This document shows positions 54,730-62,427 of a DNA stretch of 64,000 nucleotides, piece after piece (within the stretch, counting starts at the first letter, position 1; the number at the start of each line of letters is the position of its first letter). The stretch spans positions 87,408 to 151,407 of the forward strand of contig VRUL01000013.1 of NCBI GenBank assembly GCA_019456145.1, written 5' to 3'. The position numbers and the translations under genes are program-made. Below the pieces are notes generated by a model. That model was not told the origin of the DNA and ran no database searches. It saw only the letters and a program-made list of their open reading frames with translations. Origin of the DNA: Planctomycetota bacterium (GTDB taxonomy: Bacteria > Planctomycetota > Phycisphaerae > Sedimentisphaerales > Anaerobacaceae).

Positions 54730-55594
54730 GTTTGTTCGTTTTTATCTTGCTACCCAGTAAACTGTGTATCACCATGTCCAGCCTCGATATAAGCGTCATC
54801 ATATTTGGAGGGCGCTGCACCGGTTTGTCTTTTACGCAGTCCATTACAAGTCTTGAGATTTCTATTGGTATTCCTTTTTTCAGCTCGTGAGGTGCCGGAT
54901 AATTTCGCGTGGTAGCAGCGCCGAGAGCGTTTTTTTTGGGTATCAAAGTTCTATTGTTTTTGTGTATCAATGTAGGGACGTTCTTACCCGTGAGGGCCCA
55001 GTACATTGTGGCGCCAAGATTGAAGATATCCGTTGTTGGGCCAAGTGGTTTTCGTCTGACCTGTTCGGGCGCGATATATGCTGGTGTGCCCTGGATACGC
55101 CGCTTGGTCGTTCCGATTTTGCAGCTCTGGCCAAGGTCTATAATTTTGATTGAGCCGGCCTTGCCCATAAGAATATTATTGGGCTTTATATCGCAGTGAA
55201 TGAATCCTTCTCCGTGCATGGCATTAAGGCCGCTTGCGACCATCCTGAATACAAGCAAAACATCAACCAGACTCAAAGTGGGAACATCCTGGAGAGACTT
55301 ACCGTCAAATAGTTCCATAGAAAGCAACATCTCATTTACTTTGAGCATCGTGCGTATTTTCTTTAGTTTGTAGCACTTGCGGACATAGGGGTGGTTTACT
55401 CGCTGGGCCACTTTATATTCATTCTCTGTCTGCTCGAAGACCCTTACATCTTCCGGCCTTTCAAAGATGATTCGTTTCAGGGCAACGTCAGTGTGGGTCT
55501 GGTGGTCTGTAGCCAAATAGATTGTGCTGCGGGCACCGGATCCGATGCGTTTTTTTATGGTAAAACCGCCAACTTTGAGTATATCTTTAGCCAT
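54722..55594 (-). CDS. Serine/threonine protein kinase
   Basis: From ATG 55594 (GGTGAT just upstream) the protein is 290 residues; the upstream extension to 55726 has no family match. It shows the Hanks-type motifs: GSGARSTIY (Gly loop), VALKRI (Lys), HCDIKPNN (catalytic loop), DLGQSC in place of DFG, and GTPAYIAPEQ (activation segment). It is cytosolic, with no sensor domain or membrane segment. Hanks-type kinases of this size are common in planctomycetes. It is the first gene of a two-gene unit with the phosphoesterase. Confidence 0.9.
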   Translation of the reverse strand: MAKDILKVGGFTIKKRIGSGARSTIYLATDHQTHTDVALKRIIFERPEDVRVFEQTENEYKVAQRVNHPYVRKCYKLKKIRTMLKVNEMLLSMELFDGKSLQDVPTLSLVDVLLVFRMVASGLNAMHGEGFIHCDIKPNNILMGKAGSIKIIDLGQSCKIGTTKRRIQGTPAYIAPEQVRRKPLGPTTDIFNLGATMYWALTGKNVPTLIHKNNRTLIPKKNALGAATTRNYPAPHELKKGIPIEISRLVMDCVKDKPVQRPPNMMTLISRLDMVIHSLLGSKIKTNKHA

Positions 55595-55851
55595 ATCACC
55601 AGGAACCTGGAATTTGACAATCCATGAACATTTCAATACCTTTTTATATGATGCGCCAAAAAGGCCTTTTGTTCGGTTAATTTTGTATTTTAGCGTGAGA
55701 GACGCTACAAATACATGTAAAATCATTTTTTCATAGAACCACGGCCCAATTCAGTCGGCCTTTGCGAAACCACAAGTTTACACAATAATCGGCTATTTGT
55801 CCAGCACAGTTGCGTTTTTTTGCGATATTGACTGCAAAGAAAAGATGCATC

Positions 55852-55879
55852 TTGACAAACTTGTTGGAATTCGGATAAT
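55852..55879 (+). promoter_or_regulatory. Promoter of tRNA-Asn
   Basis: TTGACA (55852-55857) and GATAAT (55874-55879) are 16 bases apart, about 70 bases upstream of the tRNA. Confidence 0.65.
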
Positions 55880-55949
55880 GTCTGAAACTGATTTGGACCA
55901 AGACAGTTTTGAGCGTTTGAGAGATTGATTTGGGCCGATTGGTTCAGAT

Positions 55950-56022
55950 TCCCCGATAGCTCAATTGGTAGAGCGAGCGGCTGTTAACCGCTAGGTCGTA
56001 GGTTCGAGTCCTACTCGGGGAG
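55950..56022 (+). tRNA. tRNA-Asn (GTT)
   Basis: A complete cloverleaf is readable: acceptor TCCCCGA/TCGGGGA, D-arm, anticodon stem AGCGG/CCGCT with loop CTGTTAA (anticodon GTT), and T-arm GTAGG-TTCGAGT-CCTAC. The discriminator is G at 56022 and the CCA is not encoded. The 3' half overlaps the integrase gene on the opposite strand, so it is the chromosomal attachment site of the element to its right. Confidence 0.97.
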
Positions 56023-57325
56023 TTTGTTTGGCGGCCAAGATTGCGGTTATTAACGTGTCTTGGCCTTTTTTGTGTCTATGGTTGTCTACCGAAATCTCTT
56101 GTTTTCCGCACATTTTGTCCAAGCTGGTGGACAAGACAAGATTCCCGAAGTTTGGTAAGAAGCTAATAGCCTTTTGTTCTGCATCTTCAAAAGTTCTGGC
56201 ATAAGTGTTAAATGTCAATCGTGGATCTGAATGTCTTGCCAATTTTTGAACGACCTTGGGGGGAGTATTACTATTGGCAAGGAAAGAGATATAGCTATTG
56301 CGTAAGCTGTGAAAACATATCTCATTGCCGTCTTTATCTATCAGGCTGATTTCTGCTGTCGCTAAATCCGCTCTGATTAGCTCTGCTGTGTTAATCGACT
56401 GGCTGAAGGATACAAAGACCCTATCAGGCAATTTCGGTTTTGTAGCGGCTTTGAAGGCCGTTAAAAGGCTTACTACAAATGGCGGTATGGGTTGCTTTGC
56501 CTCTTTGTCATTTTTGGCGGCAGAAGCCTTTACTCGTACATAGGCATTATCCATCGATAAGTTTATATCGTCCCAAGCAAGGCTCAATAGCTCTTTCTTT
56601 CTTAGCCCAGTCGTCCCTGCCAAAAGATAGAGGATTGCCCGCTCTTGTCCTGTATTTTTGCCAATAAGAACATTCTTTTCAAAGGTGGTTTTAATGAGTT
56701 TGACAAACTGCTCAGGATTCAATACGCCTTTGGGGACTGAATCTCTATCAGGCTTTCCCAGCTTTGCAATTGGGTTACGGATAATTCTCTGGTCTTGCTC
56801 TGCCCAATTCAGGAAAGTCTTGATACTGTCCAAATAATGACCTGCCGTTGTCGAGCTAACATCGTCTTTTATCAGCTTGCCGACATAAATCTCAACTGCC
56901 GACTTTGTAATATCCCGAAAGTAATAGAACCGACAATCGTCAATAATGTTTTTTAACCTGTTCTGTGTATGCCGAATATAGCCTTTGGCCTTAAGGACTT
57001 TGATATAAACGCTGACATGCTCTTTCAGTGGTTTTGTTATCTCTGCCCGTTGGCCTTCAATTAAGCCCCACGATACAAATTTTTTCAGTAAACTATCGGG
57101 CAAGGTTTCAACCCACTGGTTCAGTTTTACATCAAGATCAAGCCCTGCAATCCTGCAATTGACAAGGGATTCAATATTCCGTCCGAAAGCCTCAGACAAC
57201 CGCTTATCGGCAAAGGCCGGTATCTTATGCCTCAGTTGGTTGTGGTCGGAAAAGTCAAGATACCACTTGGCTGATTTGCGCTGCTTACCGCTTCGGTCTT
57301 TATATGTAGCTTTGTAAACTCTCAT
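55991..57325 (-). CDS. int: Tyrosine recombinase (phage-type integrase)
   Basis: The 444-residue protein has an N-terminal Arm-binding-like region, a core-binding SAM-like domain (KNIIDDCRFYYFRDITKSAV), and the catalytic domain: R in TTGLRKKELL, HSLRNSYISFLA (HxxR), and RHSDPRLTFNTYART with the nucleophile Tyr. The catalytic set looks complete. The C-terminus (RVGLEPTT) is encoded inside the tRNA-Asn 3' half, typical of elements that regenerate the tRNA on integration. It should catalyse integration and excision. It is the last gene of the leftward operon. Confidence 0.93.
   Translation of the reverse strand: MRVYKATYKDRSGKQRKSAKWYLDFSDHNQLRHKIPAFADKRLSEAFGRNIESLVNCRIAGLDLDVKLNQWVETLPDSLLKKFVSWGLIEGQRAEITKPLKEHVSVYIKVLKAKGYIRHTQNRLKNIIDDCRFYYFRDITKSAVEIYVGKLIKDDVSSTTAGHYLDSIKTFLNWAEQDQRIIRNPIAKLGKPDRDSVPKGVLNPEQFVKLIKTTFEKNVLIGKNTGQERAILYLLAGTTGLRKKELLSLAWDDINLSMDNAYVRVKASAAKNDKEAKQPIPPFVVSLLTAFKAATKPKLPDRVFVSFSQSINTAELIRADLATAEISLIDKDGNEICFHSLRNSYISFLANSNTPPKVVQKLARHSDPRLTFNTYARTFEDAEQKAISFLPNFGNLVLSTSLDKMCGKQEISVDNHRHKKGQDTLITAILAAKQTPRVGLEPTT
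56001..56022. other. Probable attL of the integrative element
   Basis: The 3' end of the tRNA (GGTTCGAGTCCTACTCGGGG and the following AG) is the usual core for tRNA-targeting tyrosine integrases, and the integrase gene directly adjoins it. No direct repeat that would mark attR was found in the window. Confidence 0.5.
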
Positions 57326-57341
57326 AATCTTACCTGCCTTG

Positions 57342-57779
57342 TTAAATTGTTTTGTTCAGTTTATCCCTAAGCTCCTGCTTCCTCTGCTCCTCATATCTTT
57401 CAAAATCCTCGACGACTTCAGCTTGTGCCTTCTCGCTTGAGCCAATCATCGAGACAGCATAAAAGTTCCACTTAGCTTCGTTCTTATTACAAGCATTGTA
57501 TCGGGCATCATAGTCTACTTCTGAGATAATCCTATCTGTCCTGTTATCTCTAATAACTTCCTCAAGTAAAAATGTCCTATCTCTTAGTAGTTCCATGTTC
57601 TCCCACCTATTACGTTCAGTGTCCTTCTCCAACTTATCGCCATATTGTTTCTGCCACTTTGATTCCTTGTAGTCACTGTAAACTTTACCAATACCTATTA
57701 GAGCAAAGACGAATAAAACCACACCAATACAGAAAAGTGTAAATTGTATTAATGTCGATACAAACCCAATTAGTGTCAT
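57342..57779 (-). CDS. Small membrane protein with coiled coil
   Basis: From ATG 57779 (AAGGTGAT upstream) the protein is 145 residues: a membrane segment near the N-terminus (TLIQFTLFCIGVVLFVFALIG), then a long charged helical region (QKQYGDKLEKDTERNRWENM to the C-terminal EEQRKQELRDKLN). The longer frame from 57815 overlaps the XRE gene. It starts 4 bases after the XRE stop and precedes the integrase. Function unknown; lysis, entry exclusion or regulation are all possible in such elements. Confidence 0.65.
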   Translation of the reverse strand: MTLIGFVSTLIQFTLFCIGVVLFVFALIGIGKVYSDYKESKWQKQYGDKLEKDTERNRWENMELLRDRTFLLEEVIRDNRTDRIISEVDYDARYNACNKNEAKWNFYAVSMIGSSEKAQAEVVEDFERYEEQRKQELRDKLNKTI

Positions 57780-57783
57780 AATA

Positions 57784-57990
57784 TCACCTTGCCTTTCCTT
57801 TTCTCTTTTTGGCAATGGTCAGCCCAAAGTATTTGAGCAAAATATCAGCCGTTTCGGCTTTACAGCTTCCACCATTCATAATACGGCTAAGTGCAGCCTT
57901 ATCGACACCTGTATCTCTACCGATTTGGTTCAGGCTTTTACCGGAGGTCTTTATTTGCTTTCTTATTTCCTCGATTATCATATACAGCAT
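57784..57990 (-). CDS. XRE-type helix-turn-helix regulator
   Basis: The 68-residue protein is essentially one HTH domain: SLNQIGRDTGVDKAALSRIM, followed by a second helix and a basic tail (AKKRKGKAR). It resembles Cro/CI-type repressors of phages and small elements. AAGGG lies 7 bases before the first ATG, and a TATAAT overlaps that region. The inverted iteron-like repeats at 58063-58159 lie upstream and could be its operator. Confidence 0.85.
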   Translation of the reverse strand: MLYMIIEEIRKQIKTSGKSLNQIGRDTGVDKAALSRIMNGGSCKAETADILLKYFGLTIAKKRKGKAR

Positions 57991-58062
57991 TATACAACCC
58001 TTCGTTGAGGTTCGTCAACACATAATCCAAAATTCTTTATTTTTTTTGCACTCCATTAATCC

Positions 58063-58159
58063 GTGTCCTATGTGTCCTATGTATTCCTATTTATTTCTTT
58101 TATACATATTTTTTCAAAGTACTCTCTTAAGTATAGATTACATAGGGTACATAGGACAC
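58063..58159. repeat. Paired iteron-like inverted repeat with AT-rich centre
   Basis: Left arm 58063-58083 holds two tandem GTCCTATGT copies; right arm 58139-58159 is its reverse complement at 19 of 21 positions. The 55-base centre is strongly AT-rich. It sits between the XRE gene and the end of the helicase gene. A replication origin, operator or partition site is possible. Confidence 0.75.
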
Positions 58160-58176
58160 CGACCCCATTTTTAGCC

Positions 58177-59667
58177 TTAAAATGGTATCATCTCCTGTTG
58201 TGGCTCCGGTACGGGGGATTCATCGTCTTCGTCATTCCCTATGTAATCCCCATCTTCATAGGACACCAGGCCCTGATAAATATATTCTCTGCTGTTTCGT
58301 CCGCCTCTGCGTTTTCGTTCCGTGTTTGGGAAGATGCGTTTCACCTGTTTGCCGAACAACCGTTCCCCCATCGGCCTGCATCCATTATCAACGCACCATT
58401 GTTTGTATTGGTTGTATGCTTCGGTACAGACAATGTAATCTTCGTTTGCCGATGCTGTGTAGTTCTCTATCAGAAAAGCCCTGCAAGGATCTGAATCAGG
58501 TCTGTATTCTTCCACAAGGTCTTTATTGTCATTGGGTGTAACAAAACCATCAGAGTTAAGACTTTCCAGCCCTGCTAAAGCCCAGTTCAATATGCCGGAT
58601 AATTCCTTTTTCAATTGATACGCCAAATTCCTGTTTTGTTCTTCTGGGGGTATAACCTTGGAAAATGGGACAAGCAAAATCCTTCGCCAAATCCCCATAG
58701 TTTTATCAGAAAATCTTGGCAGGGCGTTTGTACTTATCATAACCTTAGCTGTTGGCCTTACATTCGGCAAAGAATCTTTGAATTTCTTCTCAATTGTCAT
58801 CAGGTCGCCAGCTACAAAACTTTTCAATATCGTTTCAGCTTCGTCGGCTATGATATGAGAGCTTTCGTTTGTTGCGTTCAAAGCCTTACCTATTGTGCTA
58901 TATAGAGCAAACTTATCCCCGAATCTTGACATAGGGACTTGCGAACAATTTTCTTTGCCTACTAAGGACTGTAATATCTCAAAAAATACACCCTTACCAT
59001 TTGCACCTTCCCCAACACACAATAAAAACTTCTGTTCATTTAAGTCCTGCCTCAAAAGATACCCTGCCCATTGTTGTAGAAGTAATATGTAGTCAGAATT
59101 ACCCTGCATAACATCATCCAAAAACTCTTCCCATTGAGGACACTTAGCTGCAGGGTCATAATTGAACGGTAATTTACTTAGGGAAAAGTACCAAATATTA
59201 TGCGGTATCAATGACGGTTTTTCCCGTCCGTTTTTCCGTAGCATCAGCAAACCGTTTTCAACCGGAATAGTGTGGTAGAGCTTTTCCCTACTATCGTCCC
59301 AAGTTTTCAGTTCTCTATCTTCTTCGATTCCAATACGCCCCTTAAGACATAGGGAAATATTATTGATCCGCTGCGTACTGATAGATATTTCAGATTCTTC
59401 GTCTCTCACTGCATCGTTCAGAGTTTGAATATGTTTTGTAAGGAGACGTTTTATTTCGGTATTGGACAAACGATAATAGCAACCATTCTTCCATACATAA
59501 AACTCGTCTCTCCAGCTTCGTAGCGTATGACCTTTGCTCTTAAAAATTTCGTACTCCGAAGGGTCTTTGTCAACTTCAGGGTCAAAAATATACCCATGCA
59601 AAAATCCTTCTGCCAGTCGGTCAGGATTACCGTTGAACAACCGTGGTTCTTTTCCTTTTTTGCTCAT
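58177..59667 (-). CDS. Phage/plasmid SF3-type helicase (D5/P4 family)
   Basis: From ATG 59667, which overlaps the upstream stop as ATGA, the protein is 496 residues. The SF3 helicase core has Walker A GEGANGKGVF, VPMSRFGDKFALYSTIGKAL, and the sensor TAKVMISTNALPRFSDKT followed by GIWRRILLVPF. The region N-terminal to it (about 200 residues) resembles D5_N and does not show an archaeo-eukaryotic primase domain. P4-type proteins unwind and start replication of satellites, plasmids and phages. The C-terminal 40 residues are acidic and Pro-rich. Confidence 0.88.
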   Translation of the reverse strand: MSKKGKEPRLFNGNPDRLAEGFLHGYIFDPEVDKDPSEYEIFKSKGHTLRSWRDEFYVWKNGCYYRLSNTEIKRLLTKHIQTLNDAVRDEESEISISTQRINNISLCLKGRIGIEEDRELKTWDDSREKLYHTIPVENGLLMLRKNGREKPSLIPHNIWYFSLSKLPFNYDPAAKCPQWEEFLDDVMQGNSDYILLLQQWAGYLLRQDLNEQKFLLCVGEGANGKGVFFEILQSLVGKENCSQVPMSRFGDKFALYSTIGKALNATNESSHIIADEAETILKSFVAGDLMTIEKKFKDSLPNVRPTAKVMISTNALPRFSDKTMGIWRRILLVPFSKVIPPEEQNRNLAYQLKKELSGILNWALAGLESLNSDGFVTPNDNKDLVEEYRPDSDPCRAFLIENYTASANEDYIVCTEAYNQYKQWCVDNGCRPMGERLFGKQVKRIFPNTERKRRGGRNSREYIYQGLVSYEDGDYIGNDEDDESPVPEPQQEMIPF

Positions 59668-59906
59668 CTTTGCCCCCTCTGTATCTGCCATTGCTTACGA
59701 TGAGGACAGCCTGCTCGAACATAAGCATCAAGTTCAGCCCTTGAATATAAAACCTTCCTGCAAGTGCCAAGCCTAACCGGCAATAAGCCAAAAGCCCCTG
59801 TAGCGTTAATCTTGTAAAAGGTGGCTCTTGCGATATTCAGGTATTCGCAAACCTGCGGAATTGTAAGCAGCGCAGGTTCAATTTTGACGGGGGTTTCAAT
59901 GGTCAT
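59664..59906 (-). CDS. AlpA/excisionase-like helix-turn-helix protein
   Basis: The 80-residue protein from ATG 59906 (GGGAG upstream) has LLTIPQVCEYLNIARATFYK, a MerR-like/HTH_17 recognition helix, then RLGTCRKVLYSRAELDAYV (wing plus helix). AlpA-type regulators activate integrase or late genes; excisionases have the same fold. It overlaps the helicase start by 4 bases. Confidence 0.85.
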   Translation of the reverse strand: MTIETPVKIEPALLTIPQVCEYLNIARATFYKINATGAFGLLPVRLGTCRKVLYSRAELDAYVRAGCPHRKQWQIQRGQR

Positions 59907-59994
59907 CACTGCTCCCTTTGCTTGCAAGTTCTGGATCACAGCAATTGATTATCTTTTTCAGCTTTTCAGCTGATATTTCACTTTTGCTTTGCAT
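59896..59994 (-). CDS. Possible 32-residue ORF
   Basis: Starting at ATG 59994 inside the end of the Cys-rich gene, the frame reads MQSKSEISAEKLKKIINC followed by CDPELASKGSSDDH and a TGA that overlaps the start of the AlpA-like gene. AGGGAT precedes the ATG. Short length, no known domain; supported only by its fit between two overlapping neighbours. Confidence 0.4.
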   Translation of the reverse strand: MQSKSEISAEKLKKIINCCDPELASKGSSDDH

Positions 59995-60334
59995 GCCCAT
60001 CCCTACTACCCCCTATACTTAAATCGTCTCTGTTTGATTGCTGAACTGACTCTGTCGACGACTTCACGGACTTCTGGTAGGGACGATAACGATAAAGTTC
60101 GCACAGATAACTGTTACACTGGACCATTTCTGATTGACAGTAACCAAAACAGGCAAGGCACTGGAGTTTTATTGCCTCCCTTGGTGAAGCTTTGCCTGTT
60201 AAAACCCTGTCGCAGAGTTTTCTGTATTTTGAAGGAATAGCTGCTCGGTGATTCTTAATTTCATCGCTAATTAAACCAACAGCCGATTTAGCCAAATCTG
60301 CCTGAACGCTTACCTCAATTTTATCTGAATTCAT
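59978..60334 (-). CDS. Phage-type Cys-rich hypothetical protein
   Basis: The 118-residue protein has a central cluster REAIKLQCLACFGYCQ and CNSYLCELYRYRPY (Cys-x2-Cys-x3-Cys, then Cys-x4-Cys and an Arg-Pro-Tyr end). Short proteins with this KxQCLxC...CxLyxYRP pattern occur in many phages, often near replication genes, and probably bind a metal. Its ATG overlaps the ParB-like gene's stop (ATGA). Confidence 0.8.
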   Translation of the reverse strand: MNSDKIEVSVQADLAKSAVGLISDEIKNHRAAIPSKYRKLCDRVLTGKASPREAIKLQCLACFGYCQSEMVQCNSYLCELYRYRPYQKSVKSSTESVQQSNRDDLSIGGSRDGHAKQK

Positions 60335-61224
60335 TTCAAATCTTCCGGTGTAGCTCTATAAGTCAATTCATTTACAAAGCCACATCCTTCACAAGCTCTG
60401 CACTCGGCATTGTTCTCATCAGCCCCACAGTAAGGGCATACCGCGTATGGGAGGGCGAATCGAAATATCCTTTTCACATTACCGATTTCCGCCGTCAAAT
60501 TCTCTATCTTGATAAATCTGTAAAACAAATCACCAGCGTCTTTGCCGTCCCGGACAGTCTTAAGCATCACATTTAACTCTCTAATCATCTGCCTGTATTC
60601 ATTTGACCGCTCGAAGTACTTGACCAGGTGTTCGGGCACCTGCTTGCCCTTCGAATCAAGCACTTTTTTCTCCGGCACCTGCATTTCGTATTCGGCATCG
60701 CCTCGCTTGACTTTGACGGCTTTTGGACGAGGCAAAACCTTGTTTTCAGGCTCAGAACCGCTTTCTATCTGACAACCAGGTTGTTGGATAGCCTCGTCGA
60801 TTTCCTTCACAATTTTATGAACGTATTGCTGTGTGCAACCAACGTGACGGGCGATATCATGTTGGGACATTTTCGACCACTCGCTGTCCTTCAAGATTTT
60901 TTTGATAATCTCTTTTGCTGTTCCGGGCTGACGCGGGAAAGCATTCGTCTTGTTCGCCGAGAATGACAAATATATGGCATCTCGCTGAGTGCCTTCTTTA
61001 ATATTGACTTCGATATATTTCTTATCGCGTTTCAAGTGAGCAAAATACCTGTGAGCACCATCCCACAGGAAGTTACTTTTGCCATCAGTGATGATTTCAA
61101 CCGGAGGGAATACACAACCATCCTTCATCATTGCAGCGTAACGAGCCACCACTGTATCGTCCACCGGACGCTGTTGTGTTTTGCCGTCTGTCCTAATGTC
61201 TTTTAGAGGTAATTGCTTTTTCAT
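60331..61224 (-). CDS. ParB/Srx-fold protein with HTH and zinc ribbon
   Basis: The 297-residue protein has a ParB/sulfiredoxin-type domain at the N-terminus (VFPPVEIITDGKSNFLWDGA, then HRYFAHLKR), an HTH in the middle (MSQHDIARHVGCTQQYVHKIVKEID), and a C-terminal zinc ribbon (CPYCGADENNAECRACEGCG). ParB-like proteins of phages and plasmids bind DNA and may act in partition or regulation; some have CTPase or nuclease activity. The start overlaps a 20-codon ORF's stop (ATGA). AAGGG lies upstream. Confidence 0.82.
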   Translation of the reverse strand: MKKQLPLKDIRTDGKTQQRPVDDTVVARYAAMMKDGCVFPPVEIITDGKSNFLWDGAHRYFAHLKRDKKYIEVNIKEGTQRDAIYLSFSANKTNAFPRQPGTAKEIIKKILKDSEWSKMSQHDIARHVGCTQQYVHKIVKEIDEAIQQPGCQIESGSEPENKVLPRPKAVKVKRGDAEYEMQVPEKKVLDSKGKQVPEHLVKYFERSNEYRQMIRELNVMLKTVRDGKDAGDLFYRFIKIENLTAEIGNVKRIFRFALPYAVCPYCGADENNAECRACEGCGFVNELTYRATPEDLK

Positions 61225-61283
61225 ATTATTTTCCCTTGATTAGCGATTGGTTCAAGCTGGACAACTTCTACAGATTTACTCAT
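61221..61283 (-). CDS. 20-residue ORF coupled at both ends
   Basis: ATG 61283 overlaps the stop of the upstream HTH gene (ATGA), and its TGA stop overlaps the ATG of the ParB-like gene, again as ATGA. The peptide is MSKSVEVVQLEPIANQGKII. GAGGGAC lies about 5 bases upstream. Two exact 4-base overlaps in an operon argue for real translation, as a coupling device or a small peptide. Confidence 0.6.
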   Translation of the reverse strand: MSKSVEVVQLEPIANQGKII

Positions 61284-61471
61284 CGTTGTCCCTCTTTTTT
61301 AGCCCGCTCTACCAAGATTGCCATTACTGTGGCCTCCTCGAAGAGCAATCTGTCGCCAGCTTTCAAATGTGGAAGTTTTCCGTTTTTGGCTTCGGCCCGC
61401 AGCCACTTGGTTGTTACTCCAAGCCGTCTGGCCATTGGCCCTAATGGCAGTAATGTTGCTTTTGTCGGCAT
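61280..61471 (-). CDS. Excisionase-like small HTH protein
   Basis: The 63-residue protein has PLGPMARRLGVTTKWLRAEA followed by a KLPHLKAGDRLLFEEATVM wing, the winged-HTH layout of small excisionases (HTH_17). A GGGTGC precedes the ATG. It is coupled to the 20-residue ORF downstream. Confidence 0.8.
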   Translation of the reverse strand: MPTKATLLPLGPMARRLGVTTKWLRAEAKNGKLPHLKAGDRLLFEEATVMAILVERAKKEGQR

Positions 61472-61539
61472 GCACCCAGATTACATGGAAACAAAAGTTA
61501 TATGTAGGGCTTATAAGGGGGTGTATAACAGGAATGTTT

Positions 61540-62142
61540 TTACTGTTTCAAGTAATAACCTATTCGGCGTTTATTATCCAAACCGTATGGCTTGAGCTCG
61601 TTCAGATGACGTCTTAATGTTTTCTCATCAATATATTCGCGTTCTTGAGATAACCAATCAAGCAATTCATTAGTCGTCATTCCATGTTTCGGCGGTGTAA
61701 GGCTTTTAAGTTTGTCGTAAATAAGCCCTGCCCTCTTGCTAACCGGTCCTTTGTTGTCCTCCGGTCTGTTTTTCCCTTCATTTAGGGCATTGCGTATCAG
61801 GCATAAACTGGGATTGTTTTCGGTTGAGTAGCTCTCACCCGCACGCAAAATTACATCGCACAAGAAGTCTTTTTGTGGGGTTTGACCACCTTTGTTTCTA
61901 TCACACCCACACCATTGGCGGAGGTTGAAGCCATCAATTTTAAGTTTACATTCATAAATCTTCTCATCGGAAGCCAGCCATGCTATAAAAACAATCTTTC
62001 GCCAGTCAAATGGCTGATCTGCACTTATCCAAGCATTTTCCCAGTCTCCATCGTCAAATTTATTTAGCCATTGCTCTGCGGGTTTAAGTGCTTCGCGATT
62101 TTCTCTTGTGAACTTTGACAGCTCTTTGAATAATTCTTCCAT
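61540..62142 (-). CDS. Phage-type hypothetical protein with winged-helix-like C-terminus
   Basis: The 200-residue protein has WRKIVFIAWLASDEKIYE and a Cys-containing segment (LRQWCGCDRNKGGQT). The last 70 residues (GLIYDKLKSLTPPKHGMTTN, then ELLDWLSQE and a KTLRRHLNELKPYGL helix) look like a winged helix used in replication initiation or regulation. No Shine-Dalgarno sequence precedes the ATG, and a terminator-like hairpin with seven T lies 12 bases upstream. It is the first gene of the leftward operon. Function unknown. Confidence 0.7.
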   Translation of the reverse strand: MEELFKELSKFTRENREALKPAEQWLNKFDDGDWENAWISADQPFDWRKIVFIAWLASDEKIYECKLKIDGFNLRQWCGCDRNKGGQTPQKDFLCDVILRAGESYSTENNPSLCLIRNALNEGKNRPEDNKGPVSKRAGLIYDKLKSLTPPKHGMTTNELLDWLSQEREYIDEKTLRRHLNELKPYGLDNKRRIGYYLKQ

Positions 62143-62427
62143 ATTACAGCCATAAAAAAAGCCAGGCAGGTGTAGTCGAGCTTTTGCCAGCCCTGCGTGG
62201 ATTACTCCTACTCAACACCTCTCTGGCTTACTGGTTTTTTTCGGCAAAATCTGACCACTTTAAGTCTGTCAAGTTTGGCTCCATTTGTCAAGCCAGGGGG
62301 TATGAAAGATTTACTGAAAATGGTCTAAATGGCAAAGATTTTAACCTTTTGGCTCAGGTTCTCATTTAATTAGCGGACAGATATAGTATAATTACCAGCG
62401 ACAATTTAATATAGTGAAAAGTACTGA
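62143..62427. other. Leader and intergenic region of the leftward operon
   Basis: It contains the terminator-type hairpin (62154-62229). Further up on the minus strand, two TTGACA boxes occur (62285-62290 and 62265-62270 in window coordinates, approximate) and could be promoters or operators. On the plus strand a TATAAT lies at about 62387-62392. No ORF is supported. Confidence 0.45.
62154..62229 (-). terminator. Terminator-type hairpin in the operon leader
   Basis: On the minus strand AAGCCAGAGAGGTGT (62229-62215) pairs with ACACCTGCCTGGCTT (62173-62159) at 13 of 15 positions around a 41-base structured loop, followed by seven T. It ends only 12 bases before the first gene of the operon, so it is well placed for attenuation or for releasing a short RNA. 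A T-run on the plus strand after the right arm could make it bidirectional. Confidence 0.7.

Noticed and set aside
62211..62220. Possible attR from the TCCTACTC match to the tRNA-Asn 3' end
   Set aside because: Only eight bases match, inside a hairpin; the flanking tRNA sequence is not repeated, so it is probably chance.
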